64,000 bases of DNA from NCBI GenBank assembly GCA_963808615.1, contig CAWEGV010000013.1, forward strand, positions 62,001 through 126,000. The letters are read 5' to 3'. The notes beneath the pieces are model-generated. The model had not been told where the DNA came from, made no database searches, and saw only the letters and a program-made list of their open reading frames with translations. The position numbers and the translations under genes were made by a program. Origin of the DNA: Palsa-504 sp963808615. GTDB lineage: Bacteria > Actinomycetota > Actinomycetes > Streptosporangiales > Streptosporangiaceae. Of this stretch, positions 51,935 to 61,228 are shown piece after piece. Within the stretch, counting starts at the first letter, position 1, and each line of letters opens with the position of its first letter.

Positions 51935-52930
51935 ATGGAGTTCGGTGTGGTCCTGCAGACGAACCCGCCCGCCAGCCGGGTGGTCGAGACGATGCGGCGG
52001 GCGGAGGCGTCCGGCTTCTCCTACGGCTGGACGTGGGACTCGCACGTGCTGTGGCAGGAGCCGTTCGTCATCTACTCGGCGGTGCTGGCCGCGACGTCTC
52101 GGCTGACCGTGGGCCCGATGGTGACCAACCCGGGGACCAGGGACTGGTCAGTCATCGCGTCGCTGTTCGCCACGCTGAACGACATGTACGGCAACCGGAC
52201 CGTGTGCGGGATCGGTCGCGGCGACTCGGCCCGCCGGGTCATCGGCCAGCCGCCCATGACGCTGGCCACACTGTCCTCGGCGATGACCGTGATCAAGGGC
52301 CTGGCCGAGGGGCGTGAGGTGACGCACCACGGCCAGCCGCTGCGCATCCCGTGGGTGCGCAACGGCAAGCTGGAGATCTGGATGGCCGCCTACGGCCCGA
52401 AGGCGCTCAAGCTGACCGGCGAGCAGGCCGACGGTTTCATCCTGCAGACCGCCGACCCGGACATCGCGCGCTGGACCATCGGCGCGGTCCGGGCGGCGGC
52501 CGAGGCGGCCGGCCGAGACCCGGCCTCGGTCACCATCTGCGTGGCGGCGCCGGCCTACGTCGGCGACGACCTGGCCCATCAGCGCGACCAGCTGCGCTGG
52601 TTCGGCGGGATGGTCGGCAACCACGTGGCCGACCTGGTGGCCAGGTACGGCACGGACGGGCCGGTCCCCCGCGAGCTGACCGACTACATCAAGGGCCGCG
52701 AGGGCTACGACTACGCGCATCACGGCAAGGCCGACAACCCGTCGGTGGACTTCGTGCCGGACGAGATCGTGGACCGGTTCTGCCTGACCGGCCCGGCCGC
52801 CGCCCACGTGGAGCGGCTGCGGGAGCTGGCCGAGGCGGGCGCCGACCAGTTCGCCCTCTACCTGATGCACGACCAGGAGGACGACACCCTGGCCGCCTAC
52901 GGCGAGCAGGTCATCCCGGCCCTCAGCTAG
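51935..52930 (+). CDS. LLM-class F420-dependent oxidoreductase associated with pyrimidine breakdown
   Basis: This 331-residue luciferase-like enzyme begins MEFGVVLQTNPPASRVVETM, with VCGIGRGDSARRVIGQPPMT in the cofactor region and the segment MAAYGPKALKLTGEQADGFI. It resembles the oxidoreductase family often found beside dihydropyrimidinase genes. Its role could be the reduction or oxygenation of uracil or a related base using F420 or flavin; that is inferred from position. The ATG at 51935 has a GGGAGGGG site. It ends just before the hairpin at 52952. Confidence 0.86.
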   Translation: MEFGVVLQTNPPASRVVETMRRAEASGFSYGWTWDSHVLWQEPFVIYSAVLAATSRLTVGPMVTNPGTRDWSVIASLFATLNDMYGNRTVCGIGRGDSARRVIGQPPMTLATLSSAMTVIKGLAEGREVTHHGQPLRIPWVRNGKLEIWMAAYGPKALKLTGEQADGFILQTADPDIARWTIGAVRAAAEAAGRDPASVTICVAAPAYVGDDLAHQRDQLRWFGGMVGNHVADLVARYGTDGPVPRELTDYIKGREGYDYAHHGKADNPSVDFVPDEIVDRFCLTGPAAAHVERLRELAEAGADQFALYLMHDQEDDTLAAYGEQVIPALS

Positions 52931-52951
52931 CAGGTGCCGCGGGGGTGACAT

Positions 52952-53004
52952 CGTGATCGCGGGCAGTTTCGGTCGCTATACGGTCCGAAGTGCCCGTGAT
53001 CATG
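52952..53004. terminator. Long hairpin between convergent genes; second copy of the palindromic element
   Basis: CGTGATCGCGGGCAGTTTCG (plus one further G, 52952-52972) pairs with CCGAAGTGCCCGTGATCATG (52985-53004) with few mismatches and one bulge, around a 12-base loop. It lies exactly between the stop of the oxidoreductase gene (52930) and the stop of the opposing hydrolase gene (53011), so it may terminate both. The outer GATCATG and ACGGT in the loop match the palindrome at 15523-15576. Confidence 0.65.
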
Positions 53005-53010
53005 AAAGGG

Positions 53011-54453
53011 CTAGTCGGTGCCCGGGGTGGGGGTGGCCGAGGGGGTGAGGGCGACCACTTTGGGCAGGGCCTGCTGGTCGGCTAGGGCGATGGCCAGCTC
53101 GCCGGTGGCGTTCGGGTGCAGCGGCGCCGGGTCGGCCGGGCCCTGGACGTAGGGCTCGGCGGCGCACAGCTCATGGCCGGCGAAGGACGGGGCGGCCAGG
53201 CCGAACCCGAAGGTCTGGGCGCCCTGGGCCAGCACCGCGTTGACCTGGGCGAGCCGGGACAGCAGCACCTTCTCCTTGGCCGCGGTGATGCCGTAGCGGC
53301 GCAGGCAGCCGATGTCCGGCCCGAACGGCGAGTAGTACTCGTTGACCAGCACGGCCGGGCTGGCGGGCAGTTGGGCCAGGTCAGTCAGGAGCTGGTAGTA
53401 GCTGCGGGTGAAGGCGCCGATCTCCTGGCCGAAGTAGGCCGCCGACACCCTGTCGTTGCACACCGTGCTGGCCACGCACAGCCGGGTCATCACCGACCAC
53501 TGCACGTCGTCCGCACCGACGCTGACGATGATCACCTTGGCGTGCGTGACGCGCTGGGCCTCGACCAGCTGGGGCGGCGCCACCTGCCCGTCGCCGAGGA
53601 CCTGGGCGCTCAGCAGGCCGTTCTGGACGGTGGCGCCGCTGCAGGCCAGGTTCAGCACGGTCCAGTCGTTCACCGCGGCCAGGTCGGCGGCGTAGGACTG
53701 GCTGCTGCGGCCGCAGGCCCGGTCCAGGGCGGTGGCGCCGATGACCGCCGGGTTGCCCACGGCCGCGGCGGTGGAGTCGCCGATGACCACGGCCTGGTCG
53801 CCGGGCTGCGGCCGGGCGGTGACCGGTGTTCCCGAGGCGCCCTGGAGCGGATCCACCCCCACCAGGTCATCGAGCGTCTTGACGCTGCGCAGCACGCCGG
53901 GGGTGCTCGAGGCGGTCAGCAGCACGCCGCCGAGGTTCACCGCGGCCACCACGACCACCCCGATGGCCACGGTCTTGGCCATGGTGGCGCGGGACTGCCG
54001 CCGCAGGCCGGCCAGCGCGATGAGCGGGATGACGGCGAAGCCGGCCGCGATGAGCGTCTCCCACTCGAAGTAGTGCTGCCAGCCCGAGGCCAGCTGCTGG
54101 GACAGGCTCAGCTTGAGCTGCCGCGGGTCGTCGGAGCGCAGCAGCTGCGCGACCTGCGGGTCGATCGTGATGTGGGTGAGCTGCAGCAGCGGGCGGATCG
54201 GCCCGGTGAACTGCGGCTTGGTCGGCACCACCTGGCCGAACAGGTCGAGCTCGCCGGGCCCGGACAGGCTCAGCGACGGGATGGCCGCCCCGACCTGGGC
54301 GCTCTGGCCCGCGGCGGAGACCGTCTGCAGCGGCGCGACCTGCAGCGCCAGCCAGATCGACCCGGCCGAGATGAGCAGGAAGGTGACGAGGTAGAAGGCG
54401 GCGGTCCTGGTCAGTCGCAGGAACGAAGAAATAGGCACTCCCCGGGACGGCAA
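53011..54453 (-). CDS. Membrane-anchored SGNH/GDSL-type hydrolase
   Basis: The 480 residues comprise a first helix (RTAAFYLVTFLLISAGSIWL), a soluble part, two more helices near residues 135-180, and an extracellular SGNH domain. The domain has block I VVIGDSTAAAVGN (nucleophile Ser), block III-like VSVGADDVQWS and block V APLHPNATGELAIA with the catalytic histidine. Such enzymes release acyl or acetyl groups from envelope polymers or lipids. The start is uncertain: TTG at 54453 or GTG at 54438. It lies 62 bases after the flippase-like gene on the same strand and may share its transcript. Confidence 0.78.
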   Translation of the reverse strand: MPSRGVPISSFLRLTRTAAFYLVTFLLISAGSIWLALQVAPLQTVSAAGQSAQVGAAIPSLSLSGPGELDLFGQVVPTKPQFTGPIRPLLQLTHITIDPQVAQLLRSDDPRQLKLSLSQQLASGWQHYFEWETLIAAGFAVIPLIALAGLRRQSRATMAKTVAIGVVVVAAVNLGGVLLTASSTPGVLRSVKTLDDLVGVDPLQGASGTPVTARPQPGDQAVVIGDSTAAAVGNPAVIGATALDRACGRSSQSYAADLAAVNDWTVLNLACSGATVQNGLLSAQVLGDGQVAPPQLVEAQRVTHAKVIIVSVGADDVQWSVMTRLCVASTVCNDRVSAAYFGQEIGAFTRSYYQLLTDLAQLPASPAVLVNEYYSPFGPDIGCLRRYGITAAKEKVLLSRLAQVNAVLAQGAQTFGFGLAAPSFAGHELCAAEPYVQGPADPAPLHPNATGELAIALADQQALPKVVALTPSATPTPGTD

Positions 54454-54515
54454 AGCCTCGCACTGTTGACGCTACCCGGCTCGCGGCGGATGGCAACCCC
54501 GTCACAGCGCAACCT

Positions 54516-56906
54516 TTATAGGGCCTTCTTGCGCTCCAGGTAGCTCAGCGCGGCCCAGCCGAACGGCACCGGCAGCCAGAAGGTCAGCAGCCGGAACAGC
54601 AGCACCGCGCTGACCGCGACCGCGCCGGGCATCCCGGTCGCGGTCAGCCCGGCGGTCAGCGCCGCCTCCACCGCGCCCAGCCCGCCGGGGGTGGGCAGCA
54701 GGGAGCCGATCGCGCTTCCGGTCAGGTAGACCACGCCGATGCTGGCGATCGGCACCGACCGGCCGAACGCCGCCACGCACGCGGCCAGGCACAGGATGTA
54801 GGACAGGCTCAGCAGCAGCGCGCCGCCGAGGCCCTGGGCCAGCTTCTGCGGGCGCTGGGCGACCTCAACCAGCTGGGGCAGCACCTGGTTGAAGGTCGGC
54901 GCCACCCGGGCGCGCAGCAGCCGCCGGCCGGCCGGCACGGCCAGCACGGCCAGGGCGGCCACGACCAGCCCGGCCAGCACGAAGTAGGCCCAGCGGGGCG
55001 GCTTGAGCGGCTCGCCCGGCCCGGTGCCCGCGAGGGCGGCGAACACCACGATCAGCAGGATGTGCAGGACGAAGGCCACCACCTGGGCCACGCCGACGGA
55101 CGCGGCCGCGACCGGGGCCGGGATCTTCCGTTTCTGCAGGTACCTGATGTTGAGGGCGGCGCCGCCGACCGCGGCGGGGGTGACCAGGGTGACGAAGGAC
55201 CCGGCCAGCTGGGCGAGCAGCGTGCGGACGAAGTCCAGCCGCTCGGCCACGAACCCGGACAGCGACAGGGCCGCGCCTACGTAGGTGATCGCGGACAGGG
55301 CCAGCGCCCCGGTGACCCAGTGCCAGTTGGCGGTGCGCAGCACGCTGGCCAGGCTGGCCCGGTTCAGCTCGCCGGCCAGCAGGTAGGCGGCGGCGACGCT
55401 GGCCACCAGGGTCAGCAGGGTACGCAGCCTGATGCGCTCCAGCCGGACCGGGGCGACCTCGCCGCCGGGCACGGCGGCCAGCAGCAGCGTGCGGAGGGCG
55501 GGCAGCACGTCCCGGCGGTGGCGCAGCGCGGCCCGGGTGGAACGGGCCAGGGCGACCGGCTGCAGCAGCGGCAGGATGGCCAGCAGCTCGCTGTCACTCG
55601 ACTTGTCCAGGGCCAGCCGGGCCGCCCGGTCGGCCCCGACGTACAGCGCGAGTTCGGCCATGAGCTGGGCCAGGTCCAGGCGGACCTGCAGGTCGCTGGC
55701 GGCCACGTCGCCGTCGCCGGGATCGAGCAGGACGACCTGGCCGTCGTCGGCGAACAGGATGCGGTCCGCGGTGAGCCCGCGGTGGGTGACGTGGTGCGCG
55801 TGCAGCCGGGCCACGGTGTCCCAGATGCGGCTGAGCTCGGCGTCGCTGCAACCGGGGTTGCGCCGGGCCAGGGTGGTGCCCGGGCAGTGGTCGTAGGCCA
55901 GCACGGCGGCCTCGGGCCCCACCCGGACCAGGGCGCGCAGCCGGGGCGTGGGCACGCCCGCGTCTTCTGTGGCGTAGGACAGCAGGGCCCGGCGCTCCAC
56001 GGTGTGCTCCACCGACAAGGGGGCGTTGCGGGATACCTGCCCCTGCAGCCGCAGCGACCGGTACAGCCGGTAGAACGCGCCGGCCGCCTCCTGGTCCCGG
56101 TCGTAGACCACGACGTCGAGCCGGCTGCCGTGTTCGGTGGTGGCCGCGTAAGAGCGGGATCCGCGCACCCCGGAGCTGGCCTGGTGGACCCGCCGGATCG
56201 CCGTTACCCCGAGGTTCCCGGCGGACAGCGCCACCGCGATGTCCCTGGCCGGGGGGCGCTGCGACACCGAGCCGGCCCCGTACCGCACGGCCAGGCCGAC
56301 GGCCCGGCCCAGCAGCAGCGTGATGAGCAGCGACAGCACCGTGGTGTGGAACGCGCCCACGTGCACGATGGCGTACACGACGATCGCCGTCCACAGCGCG
56401 TTGCGCCAGTGCGGCTGCCCGATCAGCACGATCATGGTGGCGTAGGCGACCAGGCCGGCCAGGTAGGGGTCGAGCGCGGCCACGTGGCTGGTTCCCGGGC
56501 GCGACATGATGATGGCGTCGTACAGCGGGGCGGCGGTGGCCCGGGACAGCACGATGTTGGCCGCGCCCGCTACCCCGGCCGCGAGCATGCCGGTGGCGAT
56601 CGCCTCGACCAGGCGTCGGACCTGCCGCCTGACCAGCAGGAACACGGCCAAGGCCACGGGCAGGATGAGCAGCGCGAACAGGGCCACCTTGGGCGCGACG
56701 GTCAGCAGGGCGTGCGGCAGCCGGGCCGTCGCGCCCACGATGTCGGTCTCGACCCCGGCCGTGGTCGCGCTGGCCGCCACCCCGGCTGTGGCCAGGACGA
56801 CGATCTCGGTGCAGGACACGATGCAGCGCAGCAGGTCGACCGGCTTGCGGATCCGGCGGTCGAGCTGATCCTCGACCTGGATCGCGTCCGGCTGCGGTGG
56901 CATCAC
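54516..56906 (-). CDS. Kinase-like domain fused to LPG-synthase-type flippase membrane region
   Basis: This 796-residue membrane protein has three parts. The N-terminal third has about six helices (to near residue 215). The middle third resembles a protein-kinase-like fold: SYAATTEHGSRLDVVVYDRD, then THRGLTADRILFADDG and VVLLDPGDGDVAA. The catalytic Asp of the HRD motif is replaced by Gly (HRG), so activity is doubtful. The C-terminal third (about 505-796) is the lysylphosphatidylglycerol synthetase TM/YbhN-like domain: TPAAVGGAALNIRYLQKRKI and SLLPTPGGLGAVEAALTAGL. Such domains move or synthesise lipids in the membrane; the kinase-like part may sense or regulate this. The lipid is unknown. 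Confidence 0.82.
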   Translation of the reverse strand: MMPPQPDAIQVEDQLDRRIRKPVDLLRCIVSCTEIVVLATAGVAASATTAGVETDIVGATARLPHALLTVAPKVALFALLILPVALAVFLLVRRQVRRLVEAIATGMLAAGVAGAANIVLSRATAAPLYDAIIMSRPGTSHVAALDPYLAGLVAYATMIVLIGQPHWRNALWTAIVVYAIVHVGAFHTTVLSLLITLLLGRAVGLAVRYGAGSVSQRPPARDIAVALSAGNLGVTAIRRVHQASSGVRGSRSYAATTEHGSRLDVVVYDRDQEAAGAFYRLYRSLRLQGQVSRNAPLSVEHTVERRALLSYATEDAGVPTPRLRALVRVGPEAAVLAYDHCPGTTLARRNPGCSDAELSRIWDTVARLHAHHVTHRGLTADRILFADDGQVVLLDPGDGDVAASDLQVRLDLAQLMAELALYVGADRAARLALDKSSDSELLAILPLLQPVALARSTRAALRHRRDVLPALRTLLLAAVPGGEVAPVRLERIRLRTLLTLVASVAAAYLLAGELNRASLASVLRTANWHWVTGALALSAITYVGAALSLSGFVAERLDFVRTLLAQLAGSFVTLVTPAAVGGAALNIRYLQKRKIPAPVAAASVGVAQVVAFVLHILLIVVFAALAGTGPGEPLKPPRWAYFVLAGLVVAALAVLAVPAGRRLLRARVAPTFNQVLPQLVEVAQRPQKLAQGLGGALLLSLSYILCLAACVAAFGRSVPIASIGVVYLTGSAIGSLLPTPGGLGAVEAALTAGLTATGMPGAVAVSAVLLFRLLTFWLPVPFGWAALSYLERKKAL

Positions 56907-57074
56907 GCCACGATCGTTTCACCTGGCTGCCCGGCGGGCATAGCCGCCGCACCCGCAGCGGCGTCAATGAACCTCAGGCAGCGCGGGCCAGTTCCCGTTC
57001 GGGCTGGGGTGTCCGGTCACGCCTGGGCAGCAGGACCGGGGTGAGCCAGCGGAGCAAACAACTGTCGCGCCGGC

Positions 57075-57099
57075 GCGCCACAACGGCGCGTTGTGGCGC
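57075..57099. promoter_or_regulatory. 25-bp palindrome before the LysR remnant
   Basis: GCGCCACAACG at 57075-57085 and CGTTGTGGCGC at 57089-57099 are perfect inverted copies separated by three bases. The site ends nine bases before the first possible start of the LysR-type reading frame and lies in the divergent region from the flippase gene. It has the size and place of a LysR autoregulatory site and appears intact although the regulator gene is not. Confidence 0.6.
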
Positions 57100-57113
57100 T
57101 AGGGTCGGTGAGC

Positions 57114-57529
57114 GTGGACCTCGATGCGGTGCGCACCTTCGTCGCCGTCGCGGACACGGGCCAGTTCTCCGCAGCCGCCGACGACCTGGCCGTTACACCG
57201 AGTGGGCCGCGTTCTACGATGCGCTGGCCACGGCATTCGGCCTGACCATCGACGTGACCGGCCCGAACTTCGGCACCGAGCCACTGCTGGACGCGATCGC
57301 CGGCTCCCCCGCGCTGGCCACCTTCGTCGGCGAGCAGACCCGGCTCCTCTGGCCCGCCCATTACGACCTGCGGCGGGTGGCCGTACGCGACCCGGTCCCG
57401 GTGTACCCGCACTCGCTGATCTGGCACGGCGACAACCCGCATCCCGCCTTGACGGCGCTCCGCAAGCACCTCGGCTCGGTGCCGCCCGGCCGCCGCGCCA
57501 GCACCTGGACGCCGGCCTGGGCTCAGTAA
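57114..57529 (+). pseudogene. LysR-family regulator with internal deletion
   Basis: The first 26 or so codons are a LysR helix-turn-helix start (VDLDAVRTFVAVADTGQFSA, then AADDLAV). From about 57195, one frame over, the sequence jumps to the end of the effector domain: YTEWAAFYDALATAFGLTID, then VTGPNFGTEPLLDAIAGSPA and the tail VYPHSLIWHGDNPHPALTAL. A normal LysR has about 300 residues; here some 150 or more, including the recognition helix, are gone, and the two ends are out of frame. This is a real deletion, not a single-base error. The promoter palindrome is preserved. Confidence 0.82.
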
Positions 57530-57634
57530 GCCCAGCGATGTAGGCCCAGCGATCCCGCCTGGCTCCTCCGCCGGACCGGGCCATCCGGTTGGCGGGGTTG
57601 ACAGCCGGACAAAGCGGAGCGTAAGCAGAGTGAC

Positions 57635-60600
57635 GTGAGATGCGGGCAGTGCGGTGCCCCTCTGGGAGAAGGGGACCGCTTCTGCGGGGATTGCGGCGCT
57701 ACGGTGGGGGGTTGCCCGTCGTGCGGCGAGCTGCTGGCTCCCGGCAAGCGGTTTTGCCGTGCCTGCGGTCTGGCGGTGACTCCCGGCGATTCCGGCGGTC
57801 CAGGCAGTGCCATGGGTCCGGGCAGTGCCACGGGTCCGGGCAGTGCCACGGGTCCAGGCGGCGTGCCGGTGGCCGAGCGCAGAGTGTGCTCGGTGCTGTT
57901 CTGCGACTTGGTCGGATTCACCCCGATGTCGGAGGCGCGCGACCCCGAATCGGTGCGGGAACTGCTGTCCCGGTACTTCGACCTGGCCCGGACGGTCATC
58001 GGCCGGTACGGCGGGACGGTGGAGAAGTTCATCGGCGACGCCGTGATGGCCGTGTGGGGCACCCCGGTGGCGACCGAGGGCGACGCCGAGCGGGCGGTTC
58101 GCGCGGCGCTGGATCTGGTGGCCGCGGTCGCCGCGCTGGGATCCGAGGTCGGGGAGGCAAGCCTGGCGGCCCGGGCCGGGGTGGTGACCGGCGAGGTGGC
58201 GGTCACGCTGGGCGCGGTCGGTGAAGGGATGGTGGCCGGGGACGCGGTGAACACCGCGGCCCGGGTCCAGGCGGCGGCCGGGCCCGGCTCGGTGCTGGCC
58301 GACGGGGCGACGCAGCGGCTGACCGCCTCGGCGGTTGACTTCGCCGACGCCGGCGAGCACGTGCTGAAGGGCAAGGCAGAGCCGCACCGGCTGTGGCGGG
58401 CGACCCGGGTGCTGGCGGCGGTGGGCGGGGTCCAGCGGGTGGACGGGCTGGAGGCGCCGCTGACCGGGCGCGACCCCGAGCTGCGGATGGTCAAGGAGCT
58501 GTTCCACGCGGCGGCGGGGCGGCGGGTGCCGCGGCTGGTGCTGGTGTCCGGTCCGGCTGGCGTGGGCAAGTCCCGGCTGGGGTGGGAGTTCGAGAAGTAC
58601 GCCGACGGACTTGCCGGGGAAGTGTGGTGGCACCGCGGCCGGTGCCTGTCCTACGGCGAGGGCGTCGCATTCTGGGCCCTGGCCGAGATCGTCCGGCAGC
58701 GGCTGGGCATCGCCGAGGAGGATCCCGCCGCGGTGGCCGCGGGCAAGCTGGCCGCCGGACTGGACCGGTTCGTGCCCGACCCGGCCGAACGACCCTACGT
58801 CGGCGCCCGGCTCGGTCGCCTGCTCGGCGTGCCCGCACCGGGCGATGACGGATCCCCGCTCAGCCAGGCCGAGCTGTTCGCCGGCTGGCGGCTGTTCTTC
58901 GAGCGGCTGGCCGCGGAGCTGCCGGTGGTGCTGCTGGTCGAGGACGCCCAGCACGCCGACGCCGGGCTGCTTGACTTCCTGGATCACCTGATCGACTGGT
59001 CGCGCGATCTGCCCGTCTTCGTCTTGGTGTTCGCCCGGCCCGAGCTGGACCAGACCAGGCCCGGCGTCGGCGCCGGCCGCAACCGGGTCACCCTGACCCT
59101 GGACCCGCTGGACGCCGCATCGATGGACGCGCTGGTCGAGGCGCTGGTGCCGGGAATGCCCGGACCGGCCCGGGCCAGGATCACCACCCACGCGCAGGGC
59201 ATCCCGCTGTTCGCGGTGGAGACCGTCCGCTCCCTGATCGACCAGGACATCGTCCGGCCGGTCGAGGGGGTGTACCGGCTAGCGGGCGACATCGGCGAGC
59301 TGGCCGTGCCGGATAGCCTGCACGCGCTGCTGGCGGCCAGGCTGGATGTCCTGGACCGCGAGGTGCGGCGGCTGGTGAGCGAGGCCGCGGTGCTGGGCAG
59401 CACCTTCCCCGCCGAGGCGCTGATCGCGGTCTCCGGCCAGGACGAGCAGGCGGTGCGGGCCGGGCTGGCCGACCTGCTGCGCCGTGAGCTGCTGACCGTC
59501 TCGGCCGACCCGCTGTCGCCCGAGCGGGGCAGCTATTGCTTCGCGCAGGACATGCTGCGCCAGGTCGCCTATGACACGCTGTCCCGGCGGGACCGCAAGG
59601 CCCGCCACCTGGCCGTGGCCGCGCACCTGCGCCAGGCGTTCCCCGGCGACGGCGAGGAAGTCTCCGATGTGATCGCCCGGCATTACCTGGACGCGCTGCA
59701 CGCCGTCCCTGATGATCCGGACGCCGGCCAGATCCGCGACCAAGCCATCGCTGCCCTGGTCCGCGCGGCCGAACGGGCCGAGCGGACCGGCGCCCTGGCC
59801 CGGGCCGCCGCTGGCTATGCCACCGCCGCCGAGCTGCTGCCGGACGCTGACGGCGGTGACCTAAGTGCCGCTCCGGGCCGGCCCGAGGCCGGCCCGCTCT
59901 GGGAGCGGGCCGCGGAAGCCGCCGCCACCCACGGCGCCTTCACCGCAGCGATCCAGCACGCCGACCAGGCCCGTGATCACTACCAGCAGGCCGGGCTCAT
60001 GCGGGCCGCCGCCCGCGCCCAGGCCGTCACCGGTCGCGCGCTGCGCAATGTGGGACGGCACGCCGAAGCGCGTGAGCACCTCACCGCAGCGCTCGGGGTG
60101 CTGCGGGCCGACCCTGACACCGACACGGTCCGGGCCCTGGAGGAACTGGCCATGCTGGAGGTGTTCGCGGGATCCGCCGAGGCCGCCAGCCTCACCGACG
60201 AGGCGCTGGCGCTCGGCCAGGCTCTCGCGGTCGGCCCGAGCTTGCTCTGCGAGTTGCTAAATGCCCGCGCGATCTATCTGTCCACCTTCGACCGGCATGC
60301 CGAGGCGGCCGCGTACTTCCGCGAGTGCGCGCGGGTGGCCAGCCAGGCCGGAGACATGAACTCCCGGGGACGAGCGCTGTCGAACCTGGCTGTCGACCTG
60401 AACGTCACCGACCCCTTCGCAGGCGTACAAGCAGGGCGAGAGGCAGTGACCTGCCTGCGCCAGACCGGTGCCCGGGACATGCTGGGTTACGCGATCGTGA
60501 ATCTGGCCAGCGGATTCCTGCTGCTCGGCGAGTGGGATAACGCCGAGGAGGAGTGCGCCAAGGCTGACTCCGATGGGCTGGCCGAGCACCAGATCGTGAT

Positions 60601-61225
60601 ATGCCAGCGTGGCTGGCAGGCGGCGCTTCGCGGGCAGGTGGCCGCGGCCGAGGCCTGCCTGGCGGCCATACCCGGACTACTGGCCAGCGAAGACCCCCAG
60701 GACCACGCGTCGGCCAGCATCGTGGCCATGTTCATGGCCCACGCCCGCCAGCTGCCGCGGGAAGCGCTGCAGCACGCGCGCCGCGTGCTGGCGCAGGTGG
60801 AGCTCATCGGGTTCGGCCACGACTTCATCCGCTGGGCCTGGCCGGTGGCCGCGCGTGCGGCGGACGACCTGGAGGACACCGGGGCCCGGGATGACCTGCT
60901 GGCCTTGCTCGACGGGCAGCAGCCCGGCAAGCTCGGACCGATGCTGGGAGCCGAGCGCGACCTCGCCCGCGCTCGGTGCGCGGCCCGCGACGGCGACCGG
61001 GACGCGCTGGCCGCCGCAGTGGCCGCCTTGCGCATCCACAGCACTCCGTACCACGTCGCCCACGGCCTGCTGGATCACGCGGAGCAGCTAGCCCGCCACG
61101 GTGACCAGGACGCGGCGGAAGAGGCGGCCCGGGAAGCCCGCGCCATCGGCGAGCGGCTGCGCTGCCAGCCGCTGCTCGACCGGGCCGGGGCCGTCAGCGC
61201 CGAACGAGCCCGGATGCGGGCCTAG
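57635..61225 (+). CDS. Zinc-ribbon/class III nucleotidyl cyclase/AAA ATPase/TPR protein
   Basis: This 1196-residue multidomain signalling protein opens with two zinc ribbons (CGQCGAPLGEGDRFCGDCG and CPSCGELLAPGKRFCRACG). A Gly/Ser/Pro-rich repeat follows, then a class III cyclase domain at about 80-250. Metal aspartates are in VCSVLFCDLVGFTPMSEA and VEKFIGDAVMAVWGTP, and the transition-state Asn/Arg in AGDAVNTAARVQAA, so the cyclase looks competent. An AAA ATPase module has Walker A VSGPAGVGKSRLGWEF near 303-317 and LLVEDAQHADAGLLDFLDHL. TPR-like repeats run from about 690 to the end. There is no DNA-binding domain. The start is GTG at 57635. It heads a cassette with a cNMP-domain transporter. 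Confidence 0.9.
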   Translation: MRCGQCGAPLGEGDRFCGDCGATVGGCPSCGELLAPGKRFCRACGLAVTPGDSGGPGSAMGPGSATGPGSATGPGGVPVAERRVCSVLFCDLVGFTPMSEARDPESVRELLSRYFDLARTVIGRYGGTVEKFIGDAVMAVWGTPVATEGDAERAVRAALDLVAAVAALGSEVGEASLAARAGVVTGEVAVTLGAVGEGMVAGDAVNTAARVQAAAGPGSVLADGATQRLTASAVDFADAGEHVLKGKAEPHRLWRATRVLAAVGGVQRVDGLEAPLTGRDPELRMVKELFHAAAGRRVPRLVLVSGPAGVGKSRLGWEFEKYADGLAGEVWWHRGRCLSYGEGVAFWALAEIVRQRLGIAEEDPAAVAAGKLAAGLDRFVPDPAERPYVGARLGRLLGVPAPGDDGSPLSQAELFAGWRLFFERLAAELPVVLLVEDAQHADAGLLDFLDHLIDWSRDLPVFVLVFARPELDQTRPGVGAGRNRVTLTLDPLDAASMDALVEALVPGMPGPARARITTHAQGIPLFAVETVRSLIDQDIVRPVEGVYRLAGDIGELAVPDSLHALLAARLDVLDREVRRLVSEAAVLGSTFPAEALIAVSGQDEQAVRAGLADLLRRELLTVSADPLSPERGSYCFAQDMLRQVAYDTLSRRDRKARHLAVAAHLRQAFPGDGEEVSDVIARHYLDALHAVPDDPDAGQIRDQAIAALVRAAERAERTGALARAAAGYATAAELLPDADGGDLSAAPGRPEAGPLWERAAEAAATHGAFTAAIQHADQARDHYQQAGLMRAAARAQAVTGRALRNVGRHAEAREHLTAALGVLRADPDTDTVRALEELAMLEVFAGSAEAASLTDEALALGQALAVGPSLLCELLNARAIYLSTFDRHAEAAAYFRECARVASQAGDMNSRGRALSNLAVDLNVTDPFAGVQAGREAVTCLRQTGARDMLGYAIVNLASGFLLLGEWDNAEEECAKADSDGLAEHQIVICQRGWQAALRGQVAAAEACLAAIPGLLASEDPQDHASASIVAMFMAHARQLPREALQHARRVLAQVELIGFGHDFIRWAWPVAARAADDLEDTGARDDLLALLDGQQPGKLGPMLGAERDLARARCAARDGDRDALAAAVAALRIHSTPYHVAHGLLDHAEQLARHGDQDAAEEAAREARAIGERLRCQPLLDRAGAVSAERARMRA
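57803..57856 (+). repeat. 18-bp tandem repeat inside the cyclase gene
   Basis: Three 18-bp units (GGCAGTGCCATGGGTCCG and two near-identical copies) encode GSAMGP/GSATGP in the linker between the zinc ribbons and the cyclase. The unit is a multiple of three, so copy number changes only linker length. Confidence 0.85.
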
Positions 61226-61228
61226 CCG

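Noticed and set aside
55062..57044. Long plus-strand open frame opposite the flippase-like gene
   Set aside because: Gln/Gly/Arg-rich, no domain; shadow of the minus-strand gene.
57017..59191. Long open frame on the minus strand opposite the cyclase gene
   Set aside because: Composition is His/Arg/Pro-rich with no motif, and the plus-strand gene has certain domains.
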